64,000 bases of DNA from Aquabacter sp. L1I39 (GTDB lineage Bacteria > Pseudomonadota > Alphaproteobacteria > Rhizobiales > Xanthobacteraceae): NCBI RefSeq assembly GCF_017742835.1, contig NZ_CP072392.1:1534385-1598384 (forward strand), given 5' to 3'. The notes below the pieces were generated by a model. That model did no database searches, was not told the origin of the DNA, and was given only the letters and a program-made list of their open reading frames with translations. The first letter of the stretch is position 1. Each line of letters opens with the position of its first letter. The translations under genes were made by a program, and so were the position numbers. Positions 1-8,824 of the stretch are shown in pieces.

Positions 1-2
1 CC

Positions 3-269
3 CGCATCCTGCGCACCGGCGCCCGCCTCCTGCTGCTGGACGAGCCCACCGAGGGCCTCGCCCCGGTCATCATCGCGCAGATCGGCGACACCATCCGCAC
101 CTTGAAGGCGCTGGGCTTCACCATCCTCCTGGTGGAGCAGAACGTCGCCTTCGCGGCGGGGCTGGCCGACCGGCATTATGTGGTGGAGCTGGGCCGCGTG
201 GTGGACGAGATCCCCGCCGCCGCCTTCGCCGACCGCCTGCCCTCCCTGAAATCCTATCTCGGCGTGTGA
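3..269 (+). CDS. livF: Branched-chain amino acid-type ABC transporter ATPase, C-terminal part (LivF-like)
   Basis: Only the last 88 codons lie in the window; the reading frame enters at base 3. The visible part carries the Walker B motif LLLLDEPTEGLAP followed by the H-loop-side segment ILLVEQNV, which is typical of the LivF ATPase of the HAAT family (in LivF the usual switch His is replaced within VEQN). It would sit on the inner face of the membrane and power import together with the permease that starts 10 bases downstream. LivF is normally 230-250 residues, so roughly 150 residues and presumably LivG lie upstream of the window. LivF versus LivG was decided on the short C-terminus and the EGLAP sequence. 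Confidence 0.93.
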   Translation, partial: RILRTGARLLLLDEPTEGLAPVIIAQIGDTIRTLKALGFTILLVEQNVAFAAGLADRHYVVELGRVVDEIPAAAFADRLPSLKSYLGV

Positions 270-279
270 GCGGGGATCC

Positions 280-2172
280 ATGACCACACTTTTCGGCATC
301 CCCACCGCGGTCCTGTTCGGCCAGCTTCTGCTCGGGCTCATCAACGGCGCCTTCTACGCCATGCTGAGCCTGGGCCTCGCCGTCATCTTCGGCATGATGA
401 ACATCGTCAACTTCGCCCACGGCGCCTTCTACATGCTGGGGGCGCTGGGGGCCTGGGTGCTGCTGACCTATTTCGGCCTGTCCTATTGGTGGGGGCTCCT
501 CATCGCCCCCCTGGTGGTGGGCGCCCTCGGCATGGTGGTGGAGCGCACCTTGCTGCGCCCGCTCTATAAGCTCGACCATCTCTACGGCATGCTGCTCACC
601 TTCGGCTTGGCCCTGGTGCTGCAAGGGGTGCTGCGGGATGTGTTCGGCTCCTCAGGCCAGCCTTATGCCATCCCCGCCCTTCTGAAGGGCGGCACCAATC
701 TGGGCTTCATGTTCCTGCCCACCTACCGGGCCTGGGTCATCGTCGCCTCGCTGGTGGTGTGCCTTTTGACCTGGTTCGTCATCGAGCACACCAAGCTCGG
801 CTCCTACCTGCGGGCCGCCACCGAGAATCCCATGCTGGTGCAGGCCTTCGGCATCGATGTGCCGCGCATGGTCATGCTCACCTTCGGCGCGGGCGTGGGG
901 CTGGCGGCGCTGGCCGGCGTGCTGGCGGCGCCCATCTATCAGGTGAGCCCGCTCATGGGGGCGGACATCATCATCGTGGTGTTCGCGGTGGTGGTGATCG
1001 GCGGCATGGGCTCCATCATGGGCTCCATCGTCACCGGCTTCCTGGTGGGGCTGGTGGAGGGCCTCACCCGCACCTTCTATCCGCAGGGCTCGAGCACCGT
1101 GGTGTTCGTGATGATGGCCGTCATCCTGCTGGTGCGCCCGGCGGGCCTGTTCGGCTCCAAGCCGGAAGCGGCGGCCGGCGCCCATGAGGCGCTCGATGCC
1201 CCGCCGGCCTCGCCCCGCACGGACATGGCGGCCTTCCTCGCCATGGCCGGGATCCTGACGGTGGCCCCGGCGCTCATCTATCCCGGCTTCCTGATGAAGG
1301 GGATGATGTTCGCCCTCTTCGCCTGCGCCTTCAACCTCATCGCCGGCTATGGCCGCCTCGTCTCCTTCGGCCATGCCATGTTCCTGGGCTCGGCGGGCTA
1401 TGTGTGCGGCTATGCGGCCAAAAGCCTGGGCCTCACCCCCGAACTGTCGATCCTCGCCGGCACCGGCGCGGCGGCGCTCCTGGGCCTTGTCTCCGGCTGG
1501 CTCGCCATCCGCCGCACCGGCATCTATTTCGCCATGGTCACGCTGGCCTTTGCCCAGATGATCTATTTCGTCGCCCTCCAGGCGCCCTTCACCGGCGGCG
1601 AGGACGGCTTGCAGAACGTGCCGCGCGGCAAGCTGTTCGGCCTCATCGACCTGAACGACCACACCAACCTTTATGCCTTCGTGCTGGTGGTGTTCCTGGC
1701 CGGCTTCTTCCTCATCATGCGCCTCGCCCGCTCGCCCTTCGGGCAGGTGCTGAAAGCCATCCGCGAGCACGAGCCCCGCGCCCAGTCCCTGGGCTTTGCC
1801 ACCGACCGCTACAAGCTCCTCGCCTTCACCCTGTCGGCGGCGCTCTCGGGGCTGGCCGGCTCCACCAAGGCCATCGTGGTGCAATTGGCTTCGCTCACCG
1901 ACGTGCACTGGTCCATGTCGGGGGAGGTGCTGCTCATGACCTTCCTCGGCGGGGTGGGCACCCTGTTCGGGCCGGTGGTGGGCGCCTTCCTGGTGGTGGC
2001 CATGCAGAACTATCTCACCGCCCTCGGCCAGTGGGTCACGGTGATCCACGGCCTCATCTTCATCCTGTGCGTGCTGGCGTTCCGGCGCGGCATCGTGGGC
2101 GAGATCCTCGCCCGCCTGCCCCGCCGCGCCGCTCCCGTCGCCACGCCCAAGCCGGCGGCGGAACACGCCTGA
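280..2172 (+). CDS. Fused LivH-LivM branched-chain amino acid-type ABC permease
   Basis: This 630-residue membrane protein joins the two permeases that are usually separate. Residues 1 to about 290 look like LivH (GLINGAFYAMLSLGLAVIFGMMNIVNFAHG, shortened here to its start GLINGAFYAMLSLGLAVIFG). After a polar linker near residues 295-315 (EAAAGAHEALDAPPASP), residues about 316-615 look like LivM (CAFNLIAGYGRLVSFGHAMF; later GEVLLMTFLGGVGTLFGPVV). Each half has about eight to ten hydrophobic segments. It forms the membrane channel for the flanking ATPase and binding protein. The substrate cannot be read from the permease; HAAT systems also carry urea, amides and aromatic acids, so branched-chain amino acids are only the family default. 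Confidence 0.93.
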   Translation: MTTLFGIPTAVLFGQLLLGLINGAFYAMLSLGLAVIFGMMNIVNFAHGAFYMLGALGAWVLLTYFGLSYWWGLLIAPLVVGALGMVVERTLLRPLYKLDHLYGMLLTFGLALVLQGVLRDVFGSSGQPYAIPALLKGGTNLGFMFLPTYRAWVIVASLVVCLLTWFVIEHTKLGSYLRAATENPMLVQAFGIDVPRMVMLTFGAGVGLAALAGVLAAPIYQVSPLMGADIIIVVFAVVVIGGMGSIMGSIVTGFLVGLVEGLTRTFYPQGSSTVVFVMMAVILLVRPAGLFGSKPEAAAGAHEALDAPPASPRTDMAAFLAMAGILTVAPALIYPGFLMKGMMFALFACAFNLIAGYGRLVSFGHAMFLGSAGYVCGYAAKSLGLTPELSILAGTGAAALLGLVSGWLAIRRTGIYFAMVTLAFAQMIYFVALQAPFTGGEDGLQNVPRGKLFGLIDLNDHTNLYAFVLVVFLAGFFLIMRLARSPFGQVLKAIREHEPRAQSLGFATDRYKLLAFTLSAALSGLAGSTKAIVVQLASLTDVHWSMSGEVLLMTFLGGVGTLFGPVVGAFLVVAMQNYLTALGQWVTVIHGLIFILCVLAFRRGIVGEILARLPRRAAPVATPKPAAEHA

Positions 2173-2249
2173 TGTTTCGCAAAGGAAACAGGGGCACCGG
2201 GCATCGCCCGGCAAGCCCAATCCAGAACCAGCAGAAGGGAACCACCGTC

Positions 2250-3485
2250 ATGTCCCGCCGAACCTCCACCCTGAAGGGAGCGCTTCTCGCGCTCGGACTG
2301 TCCACCGCCCTTGGCGCCTTTGCCGCCGCGCCCGCCTCCGCCCAGGTGAGCGACGACGTGGTGAAGATCGGCGTGCTCACCGATCTGTCCGGCCAGTGGT
2401 CGGACATGAACGGCCCCGGCTCCGTCACGGCGGCGGAAATGGCCATCGCCGATTTCGGCGGCACCGTGCTGGGCAAGCCCATCAAGCTCATCAGCGCCGA
2501 CCACCAGCACAAGACGGACGTGGGCGTCTCCATCGCCCGGCGCTGGATCGAGAATGAGCAGGTGGACGCCATTTCGGACGTGACCAATTCCGCCATCGCG
2601 CTGGCGGTGCAGCAGCTCACCCGCGACACCAACCGCGTGGCGCTGTTCTCCTCCCCCGGCACCACGGATCTCACCGGCAAGCAGTGCTCGCCCACCGGCT
2701 TCCAGTGGGTCTATGACAATTATTCCAACGCGGTCGCGCCCGTGAAGGGCCTCATCAAGCAGGGCAAGAAGAGCTGGTACTTCGTGACCGCCGACTTCGC
2801 CTTCGGCCATTCGCTGGAAAAGATCGGCATGGCCGAGGTGAAGGACCTGGGCGGCACGGTGGTGGGCTCCATCCGCAACCCCTTCAATTCCGCCGACATG
2901 TCGCCCTATCTCTTGCCGGCCCAGGCCTCGGGCGCGCAGGTGATCTTCCTCGCCAATGCCGGCAAGGACCTGACCACCGCCATCAAGCAGGCCCATGAAT
3001 TCGGCATCGTGCAGGGCGGCCAGACGCTGGCGGCGCCCATCATGTTCATCACCGACGTGCATTCGCTGGGCCTCGACATCGCCCAGGGCACCTCGTTCGT
3101 GGAAGGCTTCTACTGGAACTATAATGACGAGACCCGCGCCTTCGCCAAGCGCTTCTATGACAAGCGCGGCGCCATGCCCACCGCGCTCCAGGCCGGCGTC
3201 TATTCCTCCATCTTCCACTATCTGAAGGCCATCCAGGCCGCCGGCACGGACGAGGCCAAGGCGGTGGCCGCCAAGATGCGCGAACTGCCGGTGAACGACT
3301 TCTTCGCCAAGAATGGCGTGGTGCGGGCCGATGGCCGCATGGTCCACGACATGTATCTGGTGAAGGTGAAGAAGCCCTCCGAATCCAAGGCCCCGTGGGA
3401 CTATTACGACGTCCTGGAAACCATTCCCGGCGACCAGGCCTTCCTGCCCCTCGCGCAGAGCGAGTGCCCGCTGGTAAAGAAGTGA
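2250..3485 (+). CDS. Periplasmic ABC substrate-binding protein (Peripla_BP_6 / LivK-like)
   Basis: The product is 411 residues with a clear Sec signal peptide (hydrophobic LKGALLALGLSTALGAFAAA, cleavage near ASAQ at residue 31). The mature protein opens with VVKIGVLTDLSGQWSDMNGPG, the usual first strand and ligand loop of type I HAAT receptors, and has the hinge-region segment IFLANAGKDLTTAIKQA. The ATG at 2250 is preceded by AGAAGGGA with proper spacing, and longer in-frame starts would run back through the permease. It completes the ABC importer. It is a SCP-type receptor often seen with aromatic or amide substrates, but the ligand is not known. A GC-rich hairpin at 3500-3521 may end the transcript. 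Confidence 0.93.
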   Translation: MSRRTSTLKGALLALGLSTALGAFAAAPASAQVSDDVVKIGVLTDLSGQWSDMNGPGSVTAAEMAIADFGGTVLGKPIKLISADHQHKTDVGVSIARRWIENEQVDAISDVTNSAIALAVQQLTRDTNRVALFSSPGTTDLTGKQCSPTGFQWVYDNYSNAVAPVKGLIKQGKKSWYFVTADFAFGHSLEKIGMAEVKDLGGTVVGSIRNPFNSADMSPYLLPAQASGAQVIFLANAGKDLTTAIKQAHEFGIVQGGQTLAAPIMFITDVHSLGLDIAQGTSFVEGFYWNYNDETRAFAKRFYDKRGAMPTALQAGVYSSIFHYLKAIQAAGTDEAKAVAAKMRELPVNDFFAKNGVVRADGRMVHDMYLVKVKKPSESKAPWDYYDVLETIPGDQAFLPLAQSECPLVKK

Positions 3486-3499
3486 CCTGACGTTGCAGC

Positions 3500-3525
3500 G
3501 GGCGGGGCTCCGGCTCCGCCCTTCT
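3500..3525 (+). terminator. Possible weak terminator after the ABC transporter operon
   Basis: GGGCGG at 3500-3505 pairs with CCGCCC at 3516-3521, followed by only a short TTCT run. It lies just after the binding-protein stop codon. The T tract is poor, so this is a weak call. Confidence 0.3.
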
Positions 3526-3636
3526 GCGGTCTTACGCAATGGCACCGGGCCGGTTTAATGGCAGGATAGGACCCGGCCCGGGACACATCGGGTCGGCGCG
3601 TGGCGGGGACCGTCCCGCGCCATCCCAGGGAGTGAC

Positions 3637-4413
3637 GTGGTGAAGGACACGGTTTCCAATGCCAGACGCGCGGCGGCCGAGGCGGCGCCCGCCCGCACCC
3701 GGCGCAAGGCCGCGCCCACGAACGGGGTCGCGCCCGATGCGCCCGCCGCGCCCGGCGCCCCTCAATTGGTATCCGAAGGCGCTCAGAGCCCCGCCATCCC
3801 CGCCCGCTTCGCCGCCGCCCCGCGCCCGGCGCGGGAGGACCGGGTCGATCTCGGCCTGAAGCTGAAGCGCATGCGCAATGAGCGCGGCTGGACATTGGAC
3901 GATGTGAGCCAGCGCACCGGGGTCGCCCGCTCCACCCTGTCTAAGATTGAGAACGGGCAGATGTCGCCCACCTATGACGTGCTGCAGAAGATCACGCACG
4001 GCATGGCCCTCGACATAGTGGAACTGTTCGACGTGCGCAGCCAGGCCGCCCCCTTCGGGCGCCGCTCGCTCACCCGCAACAACGAGGGCAAGCACCACCC
4101 CACCAGCACCTATGTCTATGAGGTGCTGGCCACTGACCTCTCCCAAAAGCGCATCCTGCCCTTCAAGGCCAAGATCCGCGCCCGCAGCCTGGATGATTTC
4201 GACGGCTGGGTGCGGCACGAGGGGGAGGAATTCCTATGCGTGCTCTCCGGCCGGGTGCAGGTTTTCACCGAATTCTACGCCCCCGCCATTCTGGAGCCGG
4301 GGGACAGCACCTATTTCGACAGCAATATGGGCCATGCCCTCGTCTCGCTGTCGCAAGAGGACGCCGAAGTGCTGTGGATCTGCACCGGCGCCGTCAAGCT
4401 GGGGGCGGACTAG
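3637..4413 (+). CDS. Xre-cupin transcriptional regulator (MerR-like cupin sensor class)
   Basis: This 258-residue protein has three parts. Residues 1-70 are a disordered Ala/Pro/Arg-rich tail. Residues about 72-130 are an Xre helix-turn-helix (LKLKRMRNERGWTLDDVSQR, then TGVARSTLSKIENGQMSPT). Residues about 175-255 are a cupin (GWVRHEGEEFLCVLSGRVQV, with LEPGDSTYFDSNMGHAL). Such regulators bind a small ligand in the cupin and control nearby catabolic genes. It stands between the ABC transporter and the cyclodeaminase/oxidoreductase pair, so it is the natural local regulator. The start is one of two adjacent GTG codons at 3637 and 3640 after CAGGGAG; neither changes the domains. Confidence 0.9.
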   Translation: MVKDTVSNARRAAAEAAPARTRRKAAPTNGVAPDAPAAPGAPQLVSEGAQSPAIPARFAAAPRPAREDRVDLGLKLKRMRNERGWTLDDVSQRTGVARSTLSKIENGQMSPTYDVLQKITHGMALDIVELFDVRSQAAPFGRRSLTRNNEGKHHPTSTYVYEVLATDLSQKRILPFKAKIRARSLDDFDGWVRHEGEEFLCVLSGRVQVFTEFYAPAILEPGDSTYFDSNMGHALVSLSQEDAEVLWICTGAVKLGAD

Positions 4414-4449
4414 CCGCCCTTATTGGTCCGTGTTCTGGAGTTTTTGTCC

Positions 4450-5415
4450 ATGCCGCGCATGTTTGGCGCAGAAGAAGTCGAAGCCGCCCTCACCTATCCG
4501 CGCCTGGTGGAGGCGCTGCGCGCCGCCTTCCAGGAGGAGGGCGAGAAGATGCCCGTACGCCAGTCCTATCCCGTGGGCACGGAGGCGGCGCCCGGCCATC
4601 TCCTGCTCATGCCCGCCTGGAAGCGGGGCACCGCCATCGGCACCAAGCTCGTCACGGTCTTTCCCGGCAATGCGGCGCGCGGGCTCGGCTCGGTCGCCTC
4701 GCTCTATGTGCTGATGGATGGAGAGACCGGCCAGCCCCGCGCCATCATCGAGGGCGATGCGCTCACCAACCGCCGCACGGCGGCGGCCTCCGCGCTCGCC
4801 TCCTCCTATCTTTCCCGTCCCGACAGCCGGACGCTGGCCATCATCGGCACCGGCCATGTGGCTGCCCATCTGATGGAGGCGCATTGCGCCATCCGGCCCA
4901 TCGACCGCATCCTGGTGTTCGGCCGCAACCGCGAGCGCGCCGCCGCTCTGGTGGAGCGGGCCCGAACGTATCTGAAGGTTCAGACGGAGGTAGCGAGCGA
5001 CCTTGCCGCCATGGTCGGCGCGGCGGATATCGTCGCCTGCGGCACCACATCCGTTGAGCCCTTGGTGCGGGGCGCCCTGGTGCGGCCGGGCACCCATGTG
5101 GACCTGGTGGGCGCCTTCACCCCTGCGATGCGCGAGAGCGACGATGCCCTCATCGCCCGCGCCGACATCTATGTGGACACCCGCGCCGGCGCCCTCGCCG
5201 AGGCGGGCGACCTTCTCCAGCCCATCGCCGCCGGCGCCTGGAGCGCGGACCGCCTCAAGGGCGATCTGCACGATCTGACCGCCGGCCGCGTGCCGGGACG
5301 CACGGACGCCGCCGCCATCACCGTCTTCAAGTCGGTGGGCGCGGCGCTGGAGGATCTGGTGGCCGCCCAGTTGCTGGTGGACACGGGCACCCCGCCCTTG
5401 CGCGCCGCCTCCTGA
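4450..5415 (+). CDS. Ornithine cyclodeaminase / mu-crystallin family NAD(P)-dependent enzyme
   Basis: The 321-residue product belongs to the OCD/mu-crystallin family: LLLMPAWKRGTAIGTKLVTV holds the substrate-site Lys, then YVLMDGETGQPRAIIEGDAL, TNRRTAAASALAS and the dinucleotide motif AIIGTGHVAAHLMEA. Family members include ornithine cyclodeaminase, alanine dehydrogenase and ketimine reductases, which form or reduce C=N bonds of amino acids. The ATG at 4450 follows GGAG at 4437-4440 at nine bases; the longer reading from 4423 lacks a good ribosome site. Its place beside an amino-acid-type ABC importer suggests catabolism of an imported amine or amino acid. Exact substrate is not readable. Confidence 0.88.
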   Translation: MPRMFGAEEVEAALTYPRLVEALRAAFQEEGEKMPVRQSYPVGTEAAPGHLLLMPAWKRGTAIGTKLVTVFPGNAARGLGSVASLYVLMDGETGQPRAIIEGDALTNRRTAAASALASSYLSRPDSRTLAIIGTGHVAAHLMEAHCAIRPIDRILVFGRNRERAAALVERARTYLKVQTEVASDLAAMVGAADIVACGTTSVEPLVRGALVRPGTHVDLVGAFTPAMRESDDALIARADIYVDTRAGALAEAGDLLQPIAAGAWSADRLKGDLHDLTAGRVPGRTDAAAITVFKSVGAALEDLVAAQLLVDTGTPPLRAAS

Positions 5416-5459
5416 GGGGCTGAGGGCGCGGGCAGAGGAAACAAGAAGAGGAGACCGGA

Positions 5460-8400
5460 ATGCGGATCGAGGACAAGCCGGGCTTCTGCACGCTCTGCCG
5501 CTCGCGCTGCGGCACCACTGTCACGGTCGCCGGGGGGCGGCTCGTCTCGGTGCGGCCGAACCCGGCCCACCCCACCGGCAAGGCCATGTGCCCCAAGGGG
5601 CGCGCGGCCCCGGAAATCGCCCATTCCGCCCGCCGCCTCACCACCCCCTTGCGCCGCACCACCCCGCGGGGGGCGGCGGACCCCGCCTTCAAGCCCATCT
5701 CCTGGGATGAGGCGCTGGACGAGATCGCGGAAAAGCTCAACGCCATCCGCGCCGAGAGCGGGCCGGAGGCGGTGGCCTTCGCGGTGACTTCGGGCTCGTC
5801 CTCCTCCATGTCGGATGCGCTCGACTGGGTGCAGCGGCTCATCCGCAGCTTCGGCAGCCCGAACACCATCTTCGCCACCGAAGTGTGCAACTGGCATAAG
5901 GACCATGCCCACGCCTTCACCTTCGGCTGCGGCATTCCCACCGCCGACTATCTGAATTCCGACCTCATCCTGCTATGGGGCCACAACCCCGCCAATGTCT
6001 GGCTGGCCCAGGCGGAAGCGGTGGGCACCGCGCGGGCGCGCGGGGCCAAGGTGGTGGTGATCGATCCCCGCCAGACCGGCATGGCCCGCGACGCCGACCT
6101 GTGGCTGCGGGTGCGCCCCGGCACCGACGCGGCCCTGGCTCTGGGCGTGGCGCGGGCACTGATCGCGCGCGGGGGCTACGACCGGGACTTCGTGGAAGGC
6201 TGGACCAACGGCCCCCTCCTGGTGCGCACGGACACCGGCCGCTTCCTGCGCGGCGCCGAGGTGGGGCTTGAGGAGGACGCCGCCTATGTGATGTGGGACG
6301 AGGCCGCCGGCCGGCCTGTCTCCAGCGAGGATCGCGGCGGCAAGCCGCGCCTTTCCGGCGGCCTCACCCTCAACACCGCTTTTGGCCCCATCTCCTGCCG
6401 CACCGCCTTCGACCTCTATGAGGAGGCCCTCGCCCCCTATGATCCGGCCACCGTGGAAGCCATCACCGGCGTCCCGGCGGGGGATGTGGAGGCGTTCGCG
6501 GACCTGATCGCGGCGGCGGGTTCGGTCGCCTATCACGCCTGGACCGGCCTCGGCCAGCACACCAACGCCACCCAGACCGAGCGGGCGGTGGCGAGCCTCT
6601 ATGCCCTCACCGGCTCCTTCGACATCCCCGGCGGCAATGTGCGCCGCGCCGCCCATCCGGTGCCCGCGCTCCATTCCATGGCGCTGATCCCGCCCGCCAC
6701 CCGCGCCAAGGCGCTGGGCCTTGCCGACCGCCCGCTCGGCCCCCCGGTGGATGGCTGGATCACCTCCACCGATTTTTACGACGCGGTGCTGGAGGGCAAG
6801 CCCTATCCCATCCGCGCCTTGATGACCTTCGGCTCCAACTTGCTGGTCTCCCATCCCGAGCCGGAGCGGGGCGCCAAGGCTTTGGATGCGCTGGAGTTCC
6901 AGGTCCATTGCGACCTGTTCCTGAACCCGACGGCCGAACATGCGGACATCGTGCTGCCGGTGACCAGTTCCTATGAGCATGAGGCGCTGCGGGTGGGCTT
7001 CGAGATCACCCATGCGGCGCAGGAGCTGGTGCAGTTGCGCCCGCAAATGATCCCCCGCCAGGGCGACACCCGCTCGGACCAGGAGATCGTCTTCGCCCTC
7101 GCCCCGCGCCTGGGGTTGGGGGAGGCGTTCTTTGGCGGCGATGTGGATGCCGGCTGGAACCACATGCTGGCCCCGCTGGGCCTTGATGTGGCGCAGTTGC
7201 GCCAGCATCCCGAAGGCATCAGCCTGCCCCTCAAGGAGACCTATCGCAAGTATCGCGACACCGGCTTTGCCACCCAGACCCGCCGGGTGGAGCTCTACAG
7301 CGAACTCTTCCTGCGCCACGGCTACGACCCGCTGCCGCGCTTCGTGCCGCCCGCGCGCACGCCGGATGGGGATTTCCCCCTCGTCCTGTTCTCCGCCAAT
7401 AACGGCTATTTCTGCCACAGCCAGCAGCGCGGCATCACCGCGCTCCGCAAGAAGCGGGGCGAGCCACTGGCGGAGATCCATCCCGACACCGCCGCCGCCC
7501 GCGGCATCGCGGAGGGCGATGCCATCCGCGTGCGCACGCCGCGCGGCGCCATCTCGGTGAAAGCCAAGCTCAACGCCACGCTCGCCCCCGATACGGTGGC
7601 CTGCGACTATGGCTGGTGGCAAGGCGCGCCCGATCTCGGCCTGCCCGCCTTCGCCATCTCGACCGGCGCGCCGGGGGCTGCGAGCTATAATGCCGTCATT
7701 CCCGAAGCCGACCGCGATCCGGTGAGCGGCTCGCTGCCCTTGCGCTCCTATGTGTGCGAGGTGGAGCTGGACGCCGCCGTCCTCGCCCGCCGCTGGCCGG
7801 GCTGGCGCACCTTCCGCGTCGCCGCGCGCCGGGACGAGCCGGGCGAGGTCGCCGCCCTCACGCTCGTTCCCGAAGACGGCGGGCTGCTGCCCCCCTTCCG
7901 GCCGGGCCAGTTCGTGACCGTGCGGGTGGACGGGCAAACCCGCTCCTATTCGCTCACCGGCCCCGTCGAGGCCGCGCCCACCGCCTATTCCATCGCCGTG
8001 CGCCGGCTGCCGGGCGGGGTGGTGTCGGAGGCCATTTTCGCGGGGTTGAAAGAGGGCGCGCGCCTCGATCTTCAGGCCCCGGCGGGCAACTTCGTCATGC
8101 CGCTGGAGAATGAATTCCCGGTGGTGCTGATCGCCGGCGGCATCGGCATCACGCCCTTCCTGTCCTATCTGGAAAGCCTGGAGGGCAAGGCCGGCGAGCC
8201 GCAGGTGGAATTGCACTATGGCTGCCGCAGCGCCGCCGAGCAGCCCTTCGCCGCCCGGCTTGCCGCGCTCGCCCAACGCCTGCCCAACCTGAAGCTCACC
8301 ACCTATCTCACCCGCCCGGAAACGGGCGCGCGCTGCGACATGGAAGGCCGCTTCTGCGCGGCGGACCTGCCGCAGGCGCTCATCGAGGCCCGCGCCCGCT

Positions 8401-8783
8401 TCTATCTGTGCGGCTCGGACGCCATGATGGACGAGGCCGTGGCGCTGCTGAAGGGCCGGGGCGTGCCGGCCTTTGAGATCTTCCGCGAGCGGTTCCGCTC
8501 CCCCGCCGGCGTGCCGGAGGGCGACCTTTCCCCCCGCACGCTCACCTTTTCCCGCTCCGGCCGCACGCTCACCTGGACGCCGGAGGCGGGCGCTTTGCTG
8601 GCCTGCGCGGAGAAAGCCGGGCTCAGCTTGCCCAGCGGCTGCCGCACCGGCCAGTGCGAGAGCTGCAAGGTCACCGTGGTCTCAGGGCAGGTGCTGCACC
8701 TGGTGCCGGTGGAGGACGAGGAAGAGGGCGCGTGCCTCGCCTGCCAGGCGGTGCCGCTCACAGATCTGGTGCTGGACGCCTGA
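5460..8783 (+). CDS. Molybdopterin oxidoreductase fused to a flavin/NAD(P) and [2Fe-2S] reductase
   Basis: A 1107-residue fusion. Residues 1-60 hold a [4Fe-4S] site (Cys10, Cys13, Cys17, Cys44). Residues about 60-740 are a DMSO-reductase/formate-dehydrogenase-like Mo-bisPGD domain, with Cys143 (EVCNWHKD) in the position of the Mo ligand and LLWGHNPANVW in the cofactor-binding part. Residues about 770-1010 are a ferredoxin-reductase module: RSYS at 828-831 for flavin and IAGGIGITPFLSYL for the pyridine nucleotide. Residues about 1020-1107 are a plant-type [2Fe-2S] domain (Cys1061, 1066, 1069, 1095). The layout implies a cytoplasmic self-sufficient enzyme that passes electrons between NAD(P)H and Mo. 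No Tat signal is visible. It is read downstream of the cyclodeaminase (44-base gap, GAGGAG-like site) and may share its operon. Substrate unknown. Confidence 0.93.
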   Translation: MRIEDKPGFCTLCRSRCGTTVTVAGGRLVSVRPNPAHPTGKAMCPKGRAAPEIAHSARRLTTPLRRTTPRGAADPAFKPISWDEALDEIAEKLNAIRAESGPEAVAFAVTSGSSSSMSDALDWVQRLIRSFGSPNTIFATEVCNWHKDHAHAFTFGCGIPTADYLNSDLILLWGHNPANVWLAQAEAVGTARARGAKVVVIDPRQTGMARDADLWLRVRPGTDAALALGVARALIARGGYDRDFVEGWTNGPLLVRTDTGRFLRGAEVGLEEDAAYVMWDEAAGRPVSSEDRGGKPRLSGGLTLNTAFGPISCRTAFDLYEEALAPYDPATVEAITGVPAGDVEAFADLIAAAGSVAYHAWTGLGQHTNATQTERAVASLYALTGSFDIPGGNVRRAAHPVPALHSMALIPPATRAKALGLADRPLGPPVDGWITSTDFYDAVLEGKPYPIRALMTFGSNLLVSHPEPERGAKALDALEFQVHCDLFLNPTAEHADIVLPVTSSYEHEALRVGFEITHAAQELVQLRPQMIPRQGDTRSDQEIVFALAPRLGLGEAFFGGDVDAGWNHMLAPLGLDVAQLRQHPEGISLPLKETYRKYRDTGFATQTRRVELYSELFLRHGYDPLPRFVPPARTPDGDFPLVLFSANNGYFCHSQQRGITALRKKRGEPLAEIHPDTAAARGIAEGDAIRVRTPRGAISVKAKLNATLAPDTVACDYGWWQGAPDLGLPAFAISTGAPGAASYNAVIPEADRDPVSGSLPLRSYVCEVELDAAVLARRWPGWRTFRVAARRDEPGEVAALTLVPEDGGLLPPFRPGQFVTVRVDGQTRSYSLTGPVEAAPTAYSIAVRRLPGGVVSEAIFAGLKEGARLDLQAPAGNFVMPLENEFPVVLIAGGIGITPFLSYLESLEGKAGEPQVELHYGCRSAAEQPFAARLAALAQRLPNLKLTTYLTRPETGARCDMEGRFCAADLPQALIEARARFYLCGSDAMMDEAVALLKGRGVPAFEIFRERFRSPAGVPEGDLSPRTLTFSRSGRTLTWTPEAGALLACAEKAGLSLPSGCRTGQCESCKVTVVSGQVLHLVPVEDEEEGACLACQAVPLTDLVLDA

Positions 8784-8824
8784 GCCGGCGCCCACACGCG
8801 GCGCCAGGCAGCGGCCGCCGGGGA

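Noticed and set aside
652..2220. 522-codon minus-strand open frame over the permease
   Set aside because: His/Gly-rich shadow of the permease with no recognisable fold or ribosome site.
5973..8276. 767-codon minus-strand open frame within the Mo enzyme gene
   Set aside because: Antisense frame of a high-GC gene, with biased composition and no domain; the plus-strand protein has full motifs.
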